Positions 1 to 7,440 of a stretch of 11,826 nucleotides of DNA are shown here, piece after piece. Position 1 is the first letter of the stretch. Each line of letters opens with the position of its first letter. The translations under genes and the position numbers were made by a program. The notes beneath the pieces are model-generated. The model ran no database searches. It saw only the letters and a list, made by a program, of their open reading frames with translations, and was not told the origin of the DNA. Where the stretch lies: positions 1 to 11,826 of the forward strand of contig CAZMCH010000114.1 of assembly GCA_964564735.1 (NCBI GenBank), read 5' to 3'. Source of the stretch: CAZMCH01 sp964564735. Lineage in GTDB: Bacteria; Poribacteria; DTPJ01.

Positions 1-512
1 ATTATTTTGAGCCAAATGGCTATCAATGCCATACTTACGGGATCAACTTCTATCTGCCTACAAGTGCAACAGGAAGTGGAACTCCTGATACATATCATTT
101 CCGTAGTTCAATCAATAGCGGAGTCGTTTTGGGTTGGAATCTTTATTTGCCTGATTTTCCTGTTGAACATGCAAGGAAGATGATTGATGAATTTTATCGT
201 ATAAGACCTTTGTTTTATGGTGATTATTATCCCCTAACATCACATAGTGTTGAAGATGATGTATGGATCGCATATCAGTTCCATCGTGAGGATATGAAGC
301 AAGGAATGGCTCTTGCTTTCCGCAGACATCAGAACAAAGATGAATCAATATGTCTTAAACTTCATGGATTGAAAGATGATGCAAACTATGAGATAAGTTT
401 TGAAGATACAGGCGTTAAAGAAACTCTCAGTGGTGAAAAACTTATGTCTGGTATTAATGTAACGATTCAAGATGCACCGGGTTCTCTGCTGATAATCTAT
501 AAACAGATATAA
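1..512 (+). CDS. GH36-like alpha-galactosidase, C-terminal part (5' end outside the window)
   Basis: The frame is open from the window edge (first full codon at base 3) to TAA at 510-512, giving about 169 residues of a larger enzyme. Visible features are a catalytic-barrel end followed by a C-terminal beta-sandwich. The stretch RIRPLFYGDYYPLT, then DDVWIAYQFHRED and GMALAFRR, is the signature after the barrel in GH36-type alpha-galactosidases. Near the end, YEISFEDTG, TLSGEKL and APGSLLIIYK match the terminal beta domain that closes these proteins. The family hydrolyses terminal alpha-galactosides from oligosaccharides. The catalytic aspartates and any signal peptide lie upstream of the window, so activity and location cannot be judged. 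An ATG at 129 is internal (TGG-flanked conserved protein continues upstream) and is not the start. Other GH27/GH31-like hydrolases are less likely. Family assignment is from remembered motifs, not an alignment. Confidence 0.72.
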   Translation, partial: YFEPNGYQCHTYGINFYLPTSATGSGTPDTYHFRSSINSGVVLGWNLYLPDFPVEHARKMIDEFYRIRPLFYGDYYPLTSHSVEDDVWIAYQFHREDMKQGMALAFRRHQNKDESICLKLHGLKDDANYEISFEDTGVKETLSGEKLMSGINVTIQDAPGSLLIIYKQI

Positions 513-526
513 ATATTTTTAAGACT

Positions 527-567
527 ACAGATAGACACAAATTCAATATTTATCTGTGTCTATCTGT
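527..567. repeat. Perfect 13-bp inverted repeat in the 513-591 gap
   Basis: The arms ACAGATAGACACA (527-539) and TGTGTCTATCTGT (555-567) are exact reverse complements around a 15-base loop. The right side also contains the direct repeat TATCTGTG twice, at 551-558 and 561-568, ten bases apart. There is no T-tract after the stem, so it is not a classic intrinsic terminator, though it could attenuate read-through from the hydrolase gene. The wording resembles short 'ATCTGTG...ATCTGTG' intergenic phrases I remember from several PVC-type genomes. That resemblance is memory only. Confidence 0.7.
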
Positions 568-591
568 GATTAGATCAATACTAAACAAGAA

Positions 592-1983
592 ATGTTTGAA
601 TGGTTTTTAAATGTTGTCGATACAATTGGAAATTGGGGATATTTGATCATATTCGTTATGACTTTTCTGGAAAGCTCTGCCTTTACAGGTATGCTTGTCC
701 CTGGTGAAAGCCTTGTCGTCATAGCGGGATTTTTATCGTCAAGAGGTTATCTTGATATATCCACTTGTGCGATAGTAGCATTACTTGGAACGGTGCTTGG
801 TGATTCTGTAGGATATGCACTTGGCAGGATCATTGGTCGAGGATATTTTGATCGTCATGGCAGATTACTTTTCATTAAACCAAAGCATATTGAGAGAGTT
901 GAAAGCTATTTTCAAAAGCATGGAGGTAAAACCATATTTCTTGGAAAATTTATTGGTTTTTTTCGTTCCTTTGGACCCTTTAGCGCTGGTATCTCCAAAA
1001 TGCGCTATCGCAATTTTTTATTATATAACTTAACCAGTTGCGTTGTTTGGTCTGCTGGATTTTCCTTGTTAGGATATTTCTTTGGATGGAGTTGGAAAGC
1101 GATAGAAAAATGGTCGGGTAGGGCTGGTGTATTTATATTCTTTATGCTTCTTGTAATTATCTGTTTTAGCCGATTGTATTCAGTTTTTGTGAGGAAACAA
1201 ACAGAATTAAAATCATGGTATCATGAAAGATACAGCCTTATAGCCAATTCTCCACGCACAAAGAGATTTATTGAAAATCATCCAAAGCTTTTTGATTTCA
1301 TAAGAAATAGGCTTTCACCAGAAGGTTATTTAGGAATACATCTAACTGCTGGACTCGTCGTTAGCTCTGCTTGCGTTTTGATATTTGGCAAGCTAACAGA
1401 AAATATTATAAATAATGAGGCAATTGTCTCAATTGATAATTGGGTGCTAGATAATATACTCTATTTTAGGACACCGTTTGTTACATGGATCATGATTATA
1501 ATAACAAATATTGGTGAATGGATAACAGTTTATTTATTAAGTATACCGATAACAATATATATGCTTGCAAAAAAGAGAATAGGCTCTGCCATTGGATATG
1601 TTGTTGCAGTTATTGGAGGCGGAGGGCTGAGTATTCTATTAAAATATGCAATAGGAAGAGAAAGACCCATAAGCGAGACAACCTTAATCAGAGTTGGAGG
1701 ATTTAGCTTTCCTAGCGGACATGCGATGTTATCTGTTGTATTCTATGGTATGATAGCCTATTTTTTGATAAAACGAGCAAATACATGGAAAATGAAGCTT
1801 TTTATAATGACATCAACAGGATTTATGATATTTCTTATAGGCTTAACTCGTCTATATTTGCATGTCCATTATCTTAGTGATGTTATTGCTGGATATGTCG
1901 GAGGAATATTCTGGTTAATTATTTGTATCACAGGACTTGAAATATATCAGAAAAGGCGAGATTTAATATTACAAGGTCAATAA
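592..1983 (+). CDS. DedA-family / PAP2 phosphatase fusion membrane protein
   Basis: This 463-residue integral membrane protein joins two families. Residues ~10-200 are a DedA (SNARE-associated PF09335) domain: ESSAFTGMLVPGE with acidic E27 and E39, D71 in the next helix, and GKFIGFFRSFGPFSAGISKM with conserved R125. Residues ~245-450 are a PAP2 phosphatase with all three motifs: K351-x6-RP (KYAIGRERP), PSGH at 374-377, and R420-x5-H426-x3-D430. The PAP2 His residues are the expected nucleophile and acid/base. DedA proteins include undecaprenyl-phosphate translocases, and PAP2 membrane enzymes include undecaprenyl-diphosphate and lipid A phosphatases. A role in recycling the lipid carrier or trimming lipid A phosphate is therefore inferred. 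It sits 2 bases before the Kdo transferase gene. The linker (~200-245) is charged and soluble. The start ATG has only a weak AAGAA upstream. Such fusions are known elsewhere; both halves look intact here. Confidence 0.9.
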   Translation: MFEWFLNVVDTIGNWGYLIIFVMTFLESSAFTGMLVPGESLVVIAGFLSSRGYLDISTCAIVALLGTVLGDSVGYALGRIIGRGYFDRHGRLLFIKPKHIERVESYFQKHGGKTIFLGKFIGFFRSFGPFSAGISKMRYRNFLLYNLTSCVVWSAGFSLLGYFFGWSWKAIEKWSGRAGVFIFFMLLVIICFSRLYSVFVRKQTELKSWYHERYSLIANSPRTKRFIENHPKLFDFIRNRLSPEGYLGIHLTAGLVVSSACVLIFGKLTENIINNEAIVSIDNWVLDNILYFRTPFVTWIMIIITNIGEWITVYLLSIPITIYMLAKKRIGSAIGYVVAVIGGGGLSILLKYAIGRERPISETTLIRVGGFSFPSGHAMLSVVFYGMIAYFLIKRANTWKMKLFIMTSTGFMIFLIGLTRLYLHVHYLSDVIAGYVGGIFWLIICITGLEIYQKRRDLILQGQ

Positions 1984-1985
1984 AA

Positions 1986-3281
1986 ATGGCGAATTTTTGG
2001 AAATTTATTTACAATATAATACTAATTCCTTTGTTATATATAGCTTATAAGGTCTATGCGCTTTTTAATTCGAAAGCTCGTGATGGAATAAATGGACGCA
2101 AGGGATTGTTTAATGTTCTATCAAAAAAACTTCCATTAGGTTCAGAAGAACGCAGAAATCTGCCTGTTGTATGGTTTCATTGTGCGTCTGTTGGTGAATT
2201 TGAACAGGCAAGACCGATTATTTCAATGGTAAAGAACAAAGCACGCATATTTGTAACGTTTTTTTCACCCTCCGCATATAATCTCTTGGCAAAATATCAA
2301 AATGCCGATCTTGTTAGTTATCTGCCTTTCGATACAAGGAAAAATGCAAGTAAAATGTTCGATTTGATTAATCCTTCTATATTTATTTTTGTTAAATTTG
2401 ATATATGGGCTAATTATGTTTGGGAAGCAGGAAGACGCAATATACCAATTATCTTAGCTGATGCAACGTTGCATGAAAAATCAAAGCGATTATCTCCTAT
2501 CATAAGATCATTTATGAAATCAATACATAAATATATAAATATCCATTGTGCAATATCTGAGTCAGATGCCAAAAGGCTTCGGTTGTTATGTCCTGATGGT
2601 GCAAGGATTGAAGTTATGGGCGATACGAGATTCGATCAGGTAATAGCACGAAAAAACTCCGCAGGAAAAAAACTAGAGGGACTTTTGCCATATTTTGAAG
2701 AGCCAGTTGTAATCGCTGGAAGCACTTATGCAGAGGAAGAAACAGTTGTTATTGAAGCATACAGAAAAGTTTTACAAAACTGGGGCAAGATTCAGTTGAT
2801 ACTTGTTCCGCATGAGCCTGAACCCGAAAGGCTTGAAGAAATAGAAAAACTAATGACACAAAATAAAGTTCCCTGTATGCGCCTTGTTGAATTGGAGAAA
2901 GGTAGAACTCACTATGGAGAAGTCATTATTGTTGATAGGGTCGGTGTTTTGGCTGAACTATATATGCTTGCGGATATTACCTTTATAGGCGGAAGTTTTC
3001 ATGGAAGCGTCCACAACGTCATGGAGCCTGCAATAATGGGCAGTCCTGTTTTATTTGGTCCCACAATACATAATTCATTGGAAGCATTTATGTTAATGGA
3101 TATTGGTTCTGGCATAATGGTTAAGAATAGCGATGAAATGGCTTCTGAGCTTATAAGATTATTGGAAAATACAAATCTTCGTGAAAGACTCGGAAAATCC
3201 GCACAAATACTAATTGAGGAAAATGCTGGAGCAACGGAAAAAATTGTCGCTTGTATAGATGAGTTGCTAATGCAAAAATAA
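1986..3281 (+). CDS. waaA: 3-deoxy-D-manno-octulosonic acid (Kdo) transferase
   Basis: This GT30 enzyme transfers Kdo from CMP-Kdo to the lipid A precursor at the inner face of the cytoplasmic membrane. It has 431 residues, a normal length for the family. An N-terminal hydrophobic anchor spans residues ~8-26 (YNIILIPLLYIAYKVYALF). The acceptor-side motif CASVGEFEQARP (66-77) carries the expected catalytic base E71. AGSTYAEEE (244-252), VPHEPEPERL (274-283) and GGSFHGSVHNVMEP (335-348) are the conserved C-terminal GT-B nucleotide-sugar-binding blocks. The usual ETELWPN-type motif appears as VKFDIWANY (136-144), closer to the variant seen in Bacteroidetes-like members. The gene begins 2 bases after the DedA-PAP2 stop with a weak AAGG site and overlaps the next gene by one base (TAATG), so translational coupling is likely. 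How many Kdo residues it adds cannot be read from sequence. Confidence 0.95.
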   Translation: MANFWKFIYNIILIPLLYIAYKVYALFNSKARDGINGRKGLFNVLSKKLPLGSEERRNLPVVWFHCASVGEFEQARPIISMVKNKARIFVTFFSPSAYNLLAKYQNADLVSYLPFDTRKNASKMFDLINPSIFIFVKFDIWANYVWEAGRRNIPIILADATLHEKSKRLSPIIRSFMKSIHKYINIHCAISESDAKRLRLLCPDGARIEVMGDTRFDQVIARKNSAGKKLEGLLPYFEEPVVIAGSTYAEEETVVIEAYRKVLQNWGKIQLILVPHEPEPERLEEIEKLMTQNKVPCMRLVELEKGRTHYGEVIIVDRVGVLAELYMLADITFIGGSFHGSVHNVMEPAIMGSPVLFGPTIHNSLEAFMLMDIGSGIMVKNSDEMASELIRLLENTNLRERLGKSAQILIEENAGATEKIVACIDELLMQK

Positions 3282-4477
3282 TGAAAATTAAGGAAAATCG
3301 TTTTTTAAAAACAATTGAAGAATATACAACGCTAGTGCTTTCATCTATCATCAATATCAAATTTCATCATAAAATTGGGTATAATTCAGATGATATTAGG
3401 AACATAGCAATTATCAAGCTAGATCATATCGGAGATGTTATACTTTCAATTCCTGCATTAAATAATATCAGAAATCGCTTTCCAAATGTCAAAATCACAA
3501 TGGTTGTCAATCCGTCCTCAAAGTCTATAGCAGAATTCATACCTTATATTGATGATGTTGTTTGCTATAATGCGCGCTTCTTTGATCGCAGTGGAAGTGC
3601 CAAAATGTTCGATATTATTAAGGGAATCAGATTTGCCTTTGATATGAAAAAGCGAGATTTTGATTTGATTGTCGATCTGAGAGGTAGTTTTGCCTCAATT
3701 TTTTTTGCTATAGTATCTAAAAGCAAATACAGGATAGATAGAGGTAGTTACCTTCTCAAAAGGAAAATAAAACGTCAAAAAAATAATGTAATAAGAGATT
3801 CATTTGCAATAAAACAAAAAGGGGATAGGTATACCCTAAAACATGAGGCAGAAATTGGTCTCGATATTTTGTCTAAAGCAGGTATAGATATTATAACAAG
3901 AGAGTCAAATCTGAAGAATCCAGATTTTAGTATGATAAATCTTCCTAGTAACCTTTTGCAAAGGGAGAATATGAAAGAGGAGTTAATAATTACCATACAC
4001 CCCGGTGGACCAATGTTACAAAAGCGATGGTCGGCTGATAATTATATTGAGCTTATAAAGCTAATATTGAGTAATCTTGATTCAAAAATCTTACTTATAG
4101 GCGGTAAAGACGAAACTGAACTTGTAGGATCAATTTTTTACGCTGTAAATGATGAGAGAGTCGTTGATCTATCAGGAAAATTATCAATTTCGCAACTTTT
4201 GTATAACTTGTGGGTAACTGATCTATTTATTGGGAATGATAGCGGTCCGATGCACATAGCATCAGCTTGTGGAACAAATGTTATTGGATTATATGGTCCT
4301 ACTGATCCTGAAAGATTTGGTCCTTTTGGCAAAAATTGCATTGCTTTGAGAATGGAGAAAAAATGTCCGCCTTGCTCTCATGGTAATTGCAAGTTTAATA
4401 ATTATCGTTGTATTGATCAAATATCTGTAAAGGATGTTATGGATACCATAAATGATATACTAAACATCAAACTCTAA
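3281..4477 (+). CDS. GT9 glycosyltransferase, ADP-heptose:LPS heptosyltransferase-like
   Basis: This 398-residue GT-B enzyme of family 9 probably adds heptose (or a related sugar) to the LPS inner core. The N-terminal domain opens with NIAIIKLDHIGDVILSIPAL (41-60), where D48 and GD (51-52) match the acceptor-site motif of WaaC/WaaF. The C-terminal domain has ITIHPGG (237-243), QKRWSADNY, and FIGNDSGPMHIASACGTNVIG (317-336), the ADP-sugar binding loop with D320. YGPTDPERFGPFG follows. A cysteine-rich tail (C362, C365, C370, C377) is typical of many GT9 proteins. About 40 residues precede the first GT9 strand, longer than in WaaC/WaaF. The start overlaps the waaA stop by one base and has no clear Shine-Dalgarno site, consistent with coupling. 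Which transferase step it performs, WaaC-, WaaF- or WaaQ-like, cannot be settled from motifs. Confidence 0.9.
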   Translation: MKIKENRFLKTIEEYTTLVLSSIINIKFHHKIGYNSDDIRNIAIIKLDHIGDVILSIPALNNIRNRFPNVKITMVVNPSSKSIAEFIPYIDDVVCYNARFFDRSGSAKMFDIIKGIRFAFDMKKRDFDLIVDLRGSFASIFFAIVSKSKYRIDRGSYLLKRKIKRQKNNVIRDSFAIKQKGDRYTLKHEAEIGLDILSKAGIDIITRESNLKNPDFSMINLPSNLLQRENMKEELIITIHPGGPMLQKRWSADNYIELIKLILSNLDSKILLIGGKDETELVGSIFYAVNDERVVDLSGKLSISQLLYNLWVTDLFIGNDSGPMHIASACGTNVIGLYGPTDPERFGPFGKNCIALRMEKKCPPCSHGNCKFNNYRCIDQISVKDVMDTINDILNIKL

Positions 4478-4492
4478 TCAAAGGAATTTATT

Positions 4493-5350
4493 ATGATAAA
4501 ATTTGGAACAGGTGATTTTAATTATAGGCTAATTGAAGGTTGGGGAAAGCTACCAGATGGTTGGAAATTTAAGCAGGTCGCTGGTATAGTCGTAGATAGG
4601 CATGACAAAGTTTACATTTTCAATAGAGGTGAACATCCCATTATTATCTTTAATCGTGATGGCAAGTTTCTTGGTTCATGGGGAGAAGGCTTGCTTCCCG
4701 GGGCGCATGGAATATGCTTGGATAAAGATGAAAATCTTTATCTGGCTGATCATCAGAATCATACTGTTAAAAAATTCACAAAAGATGGAAAGCTTTTAAT
4801 GACGCTTGGAACTGAGAACGTTATGGCAGATGAAGGAAAGCCATTTAGAAAGCCGACAGGAGTTTCAATTGCGCCAAATGGCGATATATATGTTTCTGAT
4901 GGATATGATAATCAGCGTGTCCATAGGTTTTCACCAAATGGCAATCTCATTATGTCTTGGGGCGAAAAAGGTGAAGGTGAAGGTCAATTTGCTGTTCCAC
5001 ATGGAATATTTATCTATAAAGATGGGACTGTTTATGTTGCTGATCGTGAGAATCATCGCATACAAATATTCACTCCTGATGGTGAATTTATAGCACAATG
5101 GAAATCCGATTTCAATATGCCATGCACGCTTTTTATAGATGAGAATGATATTGTCTATGTTCCTGAATTGCGCTATCGTTTGAGCATACTTAGCCTGAAA
5201 GGTGAACTTCTGGCGCGTTGGGGCGGTGTAGAAAGTCATGATCCGGGGATGTTTGTTGCCCCGCATTGTGCCTATACAGATTCGCATGGCGATTTGTATA
5301 TCGGTGAGGTTCTTGAAGGTCAAAGGATTCAGAAATTTGAGAGAATATAA
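4493..5350 (+). CDS. NHL-repeat six-bladed beta-propeller protein
   Basis: The 285 residues consist almost wholly of NHL-type blades, at about 29-63, 70-106, 121-157, 168-203, 209-243 and 256-283. Recurring elements are a strand like GIxxDxxxxVYVAD, then N/QHR or similar (HQNHTVKKF, RENHRIQIF), xPDGxFI, and a closing SWGE or ARWG. There is no signal peptide or membrane segment, so it should be cytoplasmic, unlike most secreted propellers. The closest remembered relatives are bacterial homologues of peptidyl-alpha-hydroxyglycine amidating lyase, but lyase activity is not shown. A good AAGGA site (4481-4485) lies 7 bases before the ATG, and the gene starts 15 bases after the GT9 stop. The next gene encodes a URO-D-like enzyme only 20 bases downstream, suggesting a shared pathway. 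The function is unknown; scaffold or small-molecule binding are possible. Confidence 0.85.
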   Translation: MIKFGTGDFNYRLIEGWGKLPDGWKFKQVAGIVVDRHDKVYIFNRGEHPIIIFNRDGKFLGSWGEGLLPGAHGICLDKDENLYLADHQNHTVKKFTKDGKLLMTLGTENVMADEGKPFRKPTGVSIAPNGDIYVSDGYDNQRVHRFSPNGNLIMSWGEKGEGEGQFAVPHGIFIYKDGTVYVADRENHRIQIFTPDGEFIAQWKSDFNMPCTLFIDENDIVYVPELRYRLSILSLKGELLARWGGVESHDPGMFVAPHCAYTDSHGDLYIGEVLEGQRIQKFERI

Positions 5351-5370
5351 TAATTATAGGAGGCAAATAA

Positions 5371-6504
5371 ATGCCAACAAATGAAGAAAAACAAGCAGTT
5401 TGGAGTGCATATCATAGTGGAAAGCCAACCAGAGTTCCAGTAACTTATGGCGTTAATCCAAGAGTCGTTCTTTTCAATAAAGACCTAAACCCAAATGGAA
5501 TAACGTTCGAGGATTATTTTAACAAAGCATCTGCATTGATTGAAATACAGCTTAGATTTTTAGAATATCGGACAGAAATAATAAATCAATACTGCGATAG
5601 CCCCATTGGACGACCAAAATCATTGGGATTTTATATAGACAGCCAGAATTCCTATGACTCGCTTTATTTTGGCACGCCATTGGAATTTCGCGATGGTCAG
5701 GTTGCTGATACATTGCCAATACTTGCTGGTAATGACAAATATCGCATATTCGATATGGAAATCGAAAAGCCCCTTGATAATCCATTTATTAAGCACTCCA
5801 TTAAAAGATATGAAGATATAAAATCAGCAATATCAACACTTTCGTATAAAGATATGACGTTCTCTGTTGCTCCTCCGTTGATAGGCTTTGACGGTCATCT
5901 GACAATTGCTACCTGCCTTCGTGGTTCTGAACTCTATTCCGATATTTACGAAGATCCTGTATATTTCAAGCGTTTGCTTCAGTTTATACATAATGCTGTC
6001 GTTATTCGCAATAGAGCATTACATAATCTATTTGGATATACAGCCTTTGCAGGAACTAGAGGCGGATTCGCAGATGATTCAATTCAGCTTGTTTCAACCA
6101 ATACCTATAAAGAAATGATTTTGCCATTCCACAGAGACTGGTATGGCTTATGGTCTTTTAAGGGACCTCATGGAATGCACCTTTGCGGAGATGCAACAAG
6201 ACATTTCCCAATTATACGTGATGAATTAAACGTTAATAGCTTTGATACAGGATATCCTGTTAATTTTGGATGGCTACGAAAGGCTGTTGGAAATGATGTT
6301 GAGATATACGGCGGAGTTGAGGCAGGCATATTACTAAATGGCACACCAGAGCAAGTTTATCAACGGACAAAAGAGATACTACAATCTGGCATCATGGAAG
6401 GCGGAAAATTCGTTTTAAGAGATGCGAATAATTTACCTCCTAATGTTCCATTGGAAAACCTATCCGCTATGTATAATTGTTGTTTAGAGCATGGAAATTA
6501 TTAG
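5371..6504 (+). CDS. Uroporphyrinogen-decarboxylase-like protein (methyltransferase-type), copy 1
   Basis: This 377-residue TIM-barrel protein belongs to the URO-D superfamily that includes MtaA/MtbA corrinoid:CoM methyltransferases, not to HemE. Supporting motifs are FADDSIQLVSTNTYKEMILP (233-252), HGMHLCGDATRHFP (267-280) with the His-x-Cys pair H270/C272, then NSFDTGYPVNFGWLRKAVG, VEIYGGVEAG and GTPEQVYQRTKEIL. These equal the order seen in corrinoid-linked methyltransferases. The third zinc-ligand cysteine, usually in a GCGxPPxTPxEN stretch, is absent: the matching stretch reads DANNLPPNVPLENL (351-364). A metal site may therefore be altered. The gene has a strong AGGAGG site (5359-5364) 6 bases before the ATG and follows the NHL gene by 20 bases. 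No corrinoid-binding protein is nearby, so the substrate is unknown. It could act in demethylation of a methoxylated compound, but that is inference. Confidence 0.82.
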   Translation: MPTNEEKQAVWSAYHSGKPTRVPVTYGVNPRVVLFNKDLNPNGITFEDYFNKASALIEIQLRFLEYRTEIINQYCDSPIGRPKSLGFYIDSQNSYDSLYFGTPLEFRDGQVADTLPILAGNDKYRIFDMEIEKPLDNPFIKHSIKRYEDIKSAISTLSYKDMTFSVAPPLIGFDGHLTIATCLRGSELYSDIYEDPVYFKRLLQFIHNAVVIRNRALHNLFGYTAFAGTRGGFADDSIQLVSTNTYKEMILPFHRDWYGLWSFKGPHGMHLCGDATRHFPIIRDELNVNSFDTGYPVNFGWLRKAVGNDVEIYGGVEAGILLNGTPEQVYQRTKEILQSGIMEGGKFVLRDANNLPPNVPLENLSAMYNCCLEHGNY

Positions 6505-6555
6505 ATCATATTTCTGCCAATTTCAGGTTTATTAATGATGAATCCCAAAATTAGC

Positions 6556-6584
6556 TTGCAAATATTATACGCTTTTTGTATACT
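6556..6584 (+). promoter_or_regulatory. Sigma70-type promoter of the TIGR04255 cassette
   Basis: TTGCAA at 6556-6561 and TATACT at 6579-6584 are separated by exactly 17 bases, five of six consensus matches in each box. Transcription would start near 6591, leaving an ~85-base leader before the ATG at 6676. The spacer and -10 box also contain the short inverted repeat TATAC (6566-6570) / GTATA (6578-6582), which could be an operator. This suggests the cassette is expressed independently of the upstream operon. Confidence 0.6.
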
Positions 6585-6675
6585 ATTTACGGGAAATATT
6601 CGTTATAAATCAAAAGATAATTTAACATGAACTCATAATATTTGGATTGGGCTACCAGCATAAACGAGGCAAAAA

Positions 6676-7440
6676 ATGGGAATAACTTTAAAGAATAAAC
6701 CACTTATTGAGGCAATATTCGAATTAAGGTGGGAACTCCAAGAACGTAGTAGTGGCATAAAGACTGATCCACATTATAGAATATTAATTGGTAGTATGTA
6801 TGATCGGGTTAGAAAAGATTATAGTATACATGAGCAGTTACCTACAGCCGACATGCCTGACGAAATAGCTGGATATGTCATACAGCACCGTTTTAGAAAA
6901 GGTGTTAATGAATGGCCTCTCATTCAGATGGGACCAGGCATAATTACCTTAAATGAAACTGATGGATATGTTTGGGATGATTTTAAGAAGAGAATTATAG
7001 AGGTTATAAAAATTCTTTTTGAAATTCATCCTATTAAGGAAAATCCAAAAATTAATGGACTTTTGTTACGCTATATTGATGCAGTAGATTTTAGCTATGA
7101 CAAAAATATATTTGATTTTCTCAAAGATAGTATGGGAATAGGTGTATCAATGCGTCCTGATCTTTTTGAAGATAAAAGAGTAAAAGATTTGCCACTGGAT
7201 TTTGACATTCGACTTACTTATCCATTGTTGGATCCTGCAGGTTCAATACAATTAAGATTTGTTCGAGGAAAAAGGAATTCCATAGATGCTTTAATATGGG
7301 AAACTATTGTTAATTCGATAGGAAATGATATACCGCAATCCGAGGGTGAAATAATTAATTGGCTAGATAAGTCTCATGATTTGACACATGATTGGTTCTT
7401 TAAAATAATAGATGGTGAATTATTAAGGAGGTTTGAATGA
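6676..7440 (+). CDS. TIGR04255-family protein of unknown function
   Basis: The 254-residue protein carries the marks of the sporadically distributed, functionally uncharacterised TIGR04255 family. It opens with KNKPLIEAIFELRWEL (6-21). In the middle it has GPGIITLNETDGYVWDDFKK (87-106) and GLLLRYIDAVDF (128-139). It ends with WLDKSHDLTHDWFFKII (229-245), the typical W/D-x-x-HD-x-x-x-x-F closing helix. No catalytic motif, signal peptide or membrane segment is visible; it is probably cytoplasmic. The ATG has GAGG at 6666-6669, six bases away. Its last four bases overlap the next gene (ATGA), and the SD site of that gene lies inside this coding sequence, so the two are made together. Family membership is from remembered motifs. 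The family's patchy distribution and usual partner genes suggest an accessory role, possibly defence, but this is conjecture. Confidence 0.78.
   Translation: MGITLKNKPLIEAIFELRWELQERSSGIKTDPHYRILIGSMYDRVRKDYSIHEQLPTADMPDEIAGYVIQHRFRKGVNEWPLIQMGPGIITLNETDGYVWDDFKKRIIEVIKILFEIHPIKENPKINGLLLRYIDAVDFSYDKNIFDFLKDSMGIGVSMRPDLFEDKRVKDLPLDFDIRLTYPLLDPAGSIQLRFVRGKRNSIDALIWETIVNSIGNDIPQSEGEIINWLDKSHDLTHDWFFKIIDGELLRRFE

Noticed and set aside
112..348. Minus-strand open frame opposite the GH36 gene end
   Set aside because: Shadow of a conserved + strand coding region with no ribosome binding site or recognisable motif.
527..567. The inverted repeat read as an intrinsic terminator
   Set aside because: The stem has no run of T after it on either strand and the loop is long.
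4931..5323. Minus-strand open frame of 130 codons opposite the NHL gene
   Set aside because: It is antisense to a well-supported gene, has no family resemblance, and results from codon bias of the + strand repeats.
6535..6630. A 31-codon + strand frame (ATG 6535 to TGA 6628-6630) in the gap before the TIGR04255 gene
   Set aside because: No good ribosome binding site, it overlaps the promoter boxes, and the peptide has no recognisable pattern.
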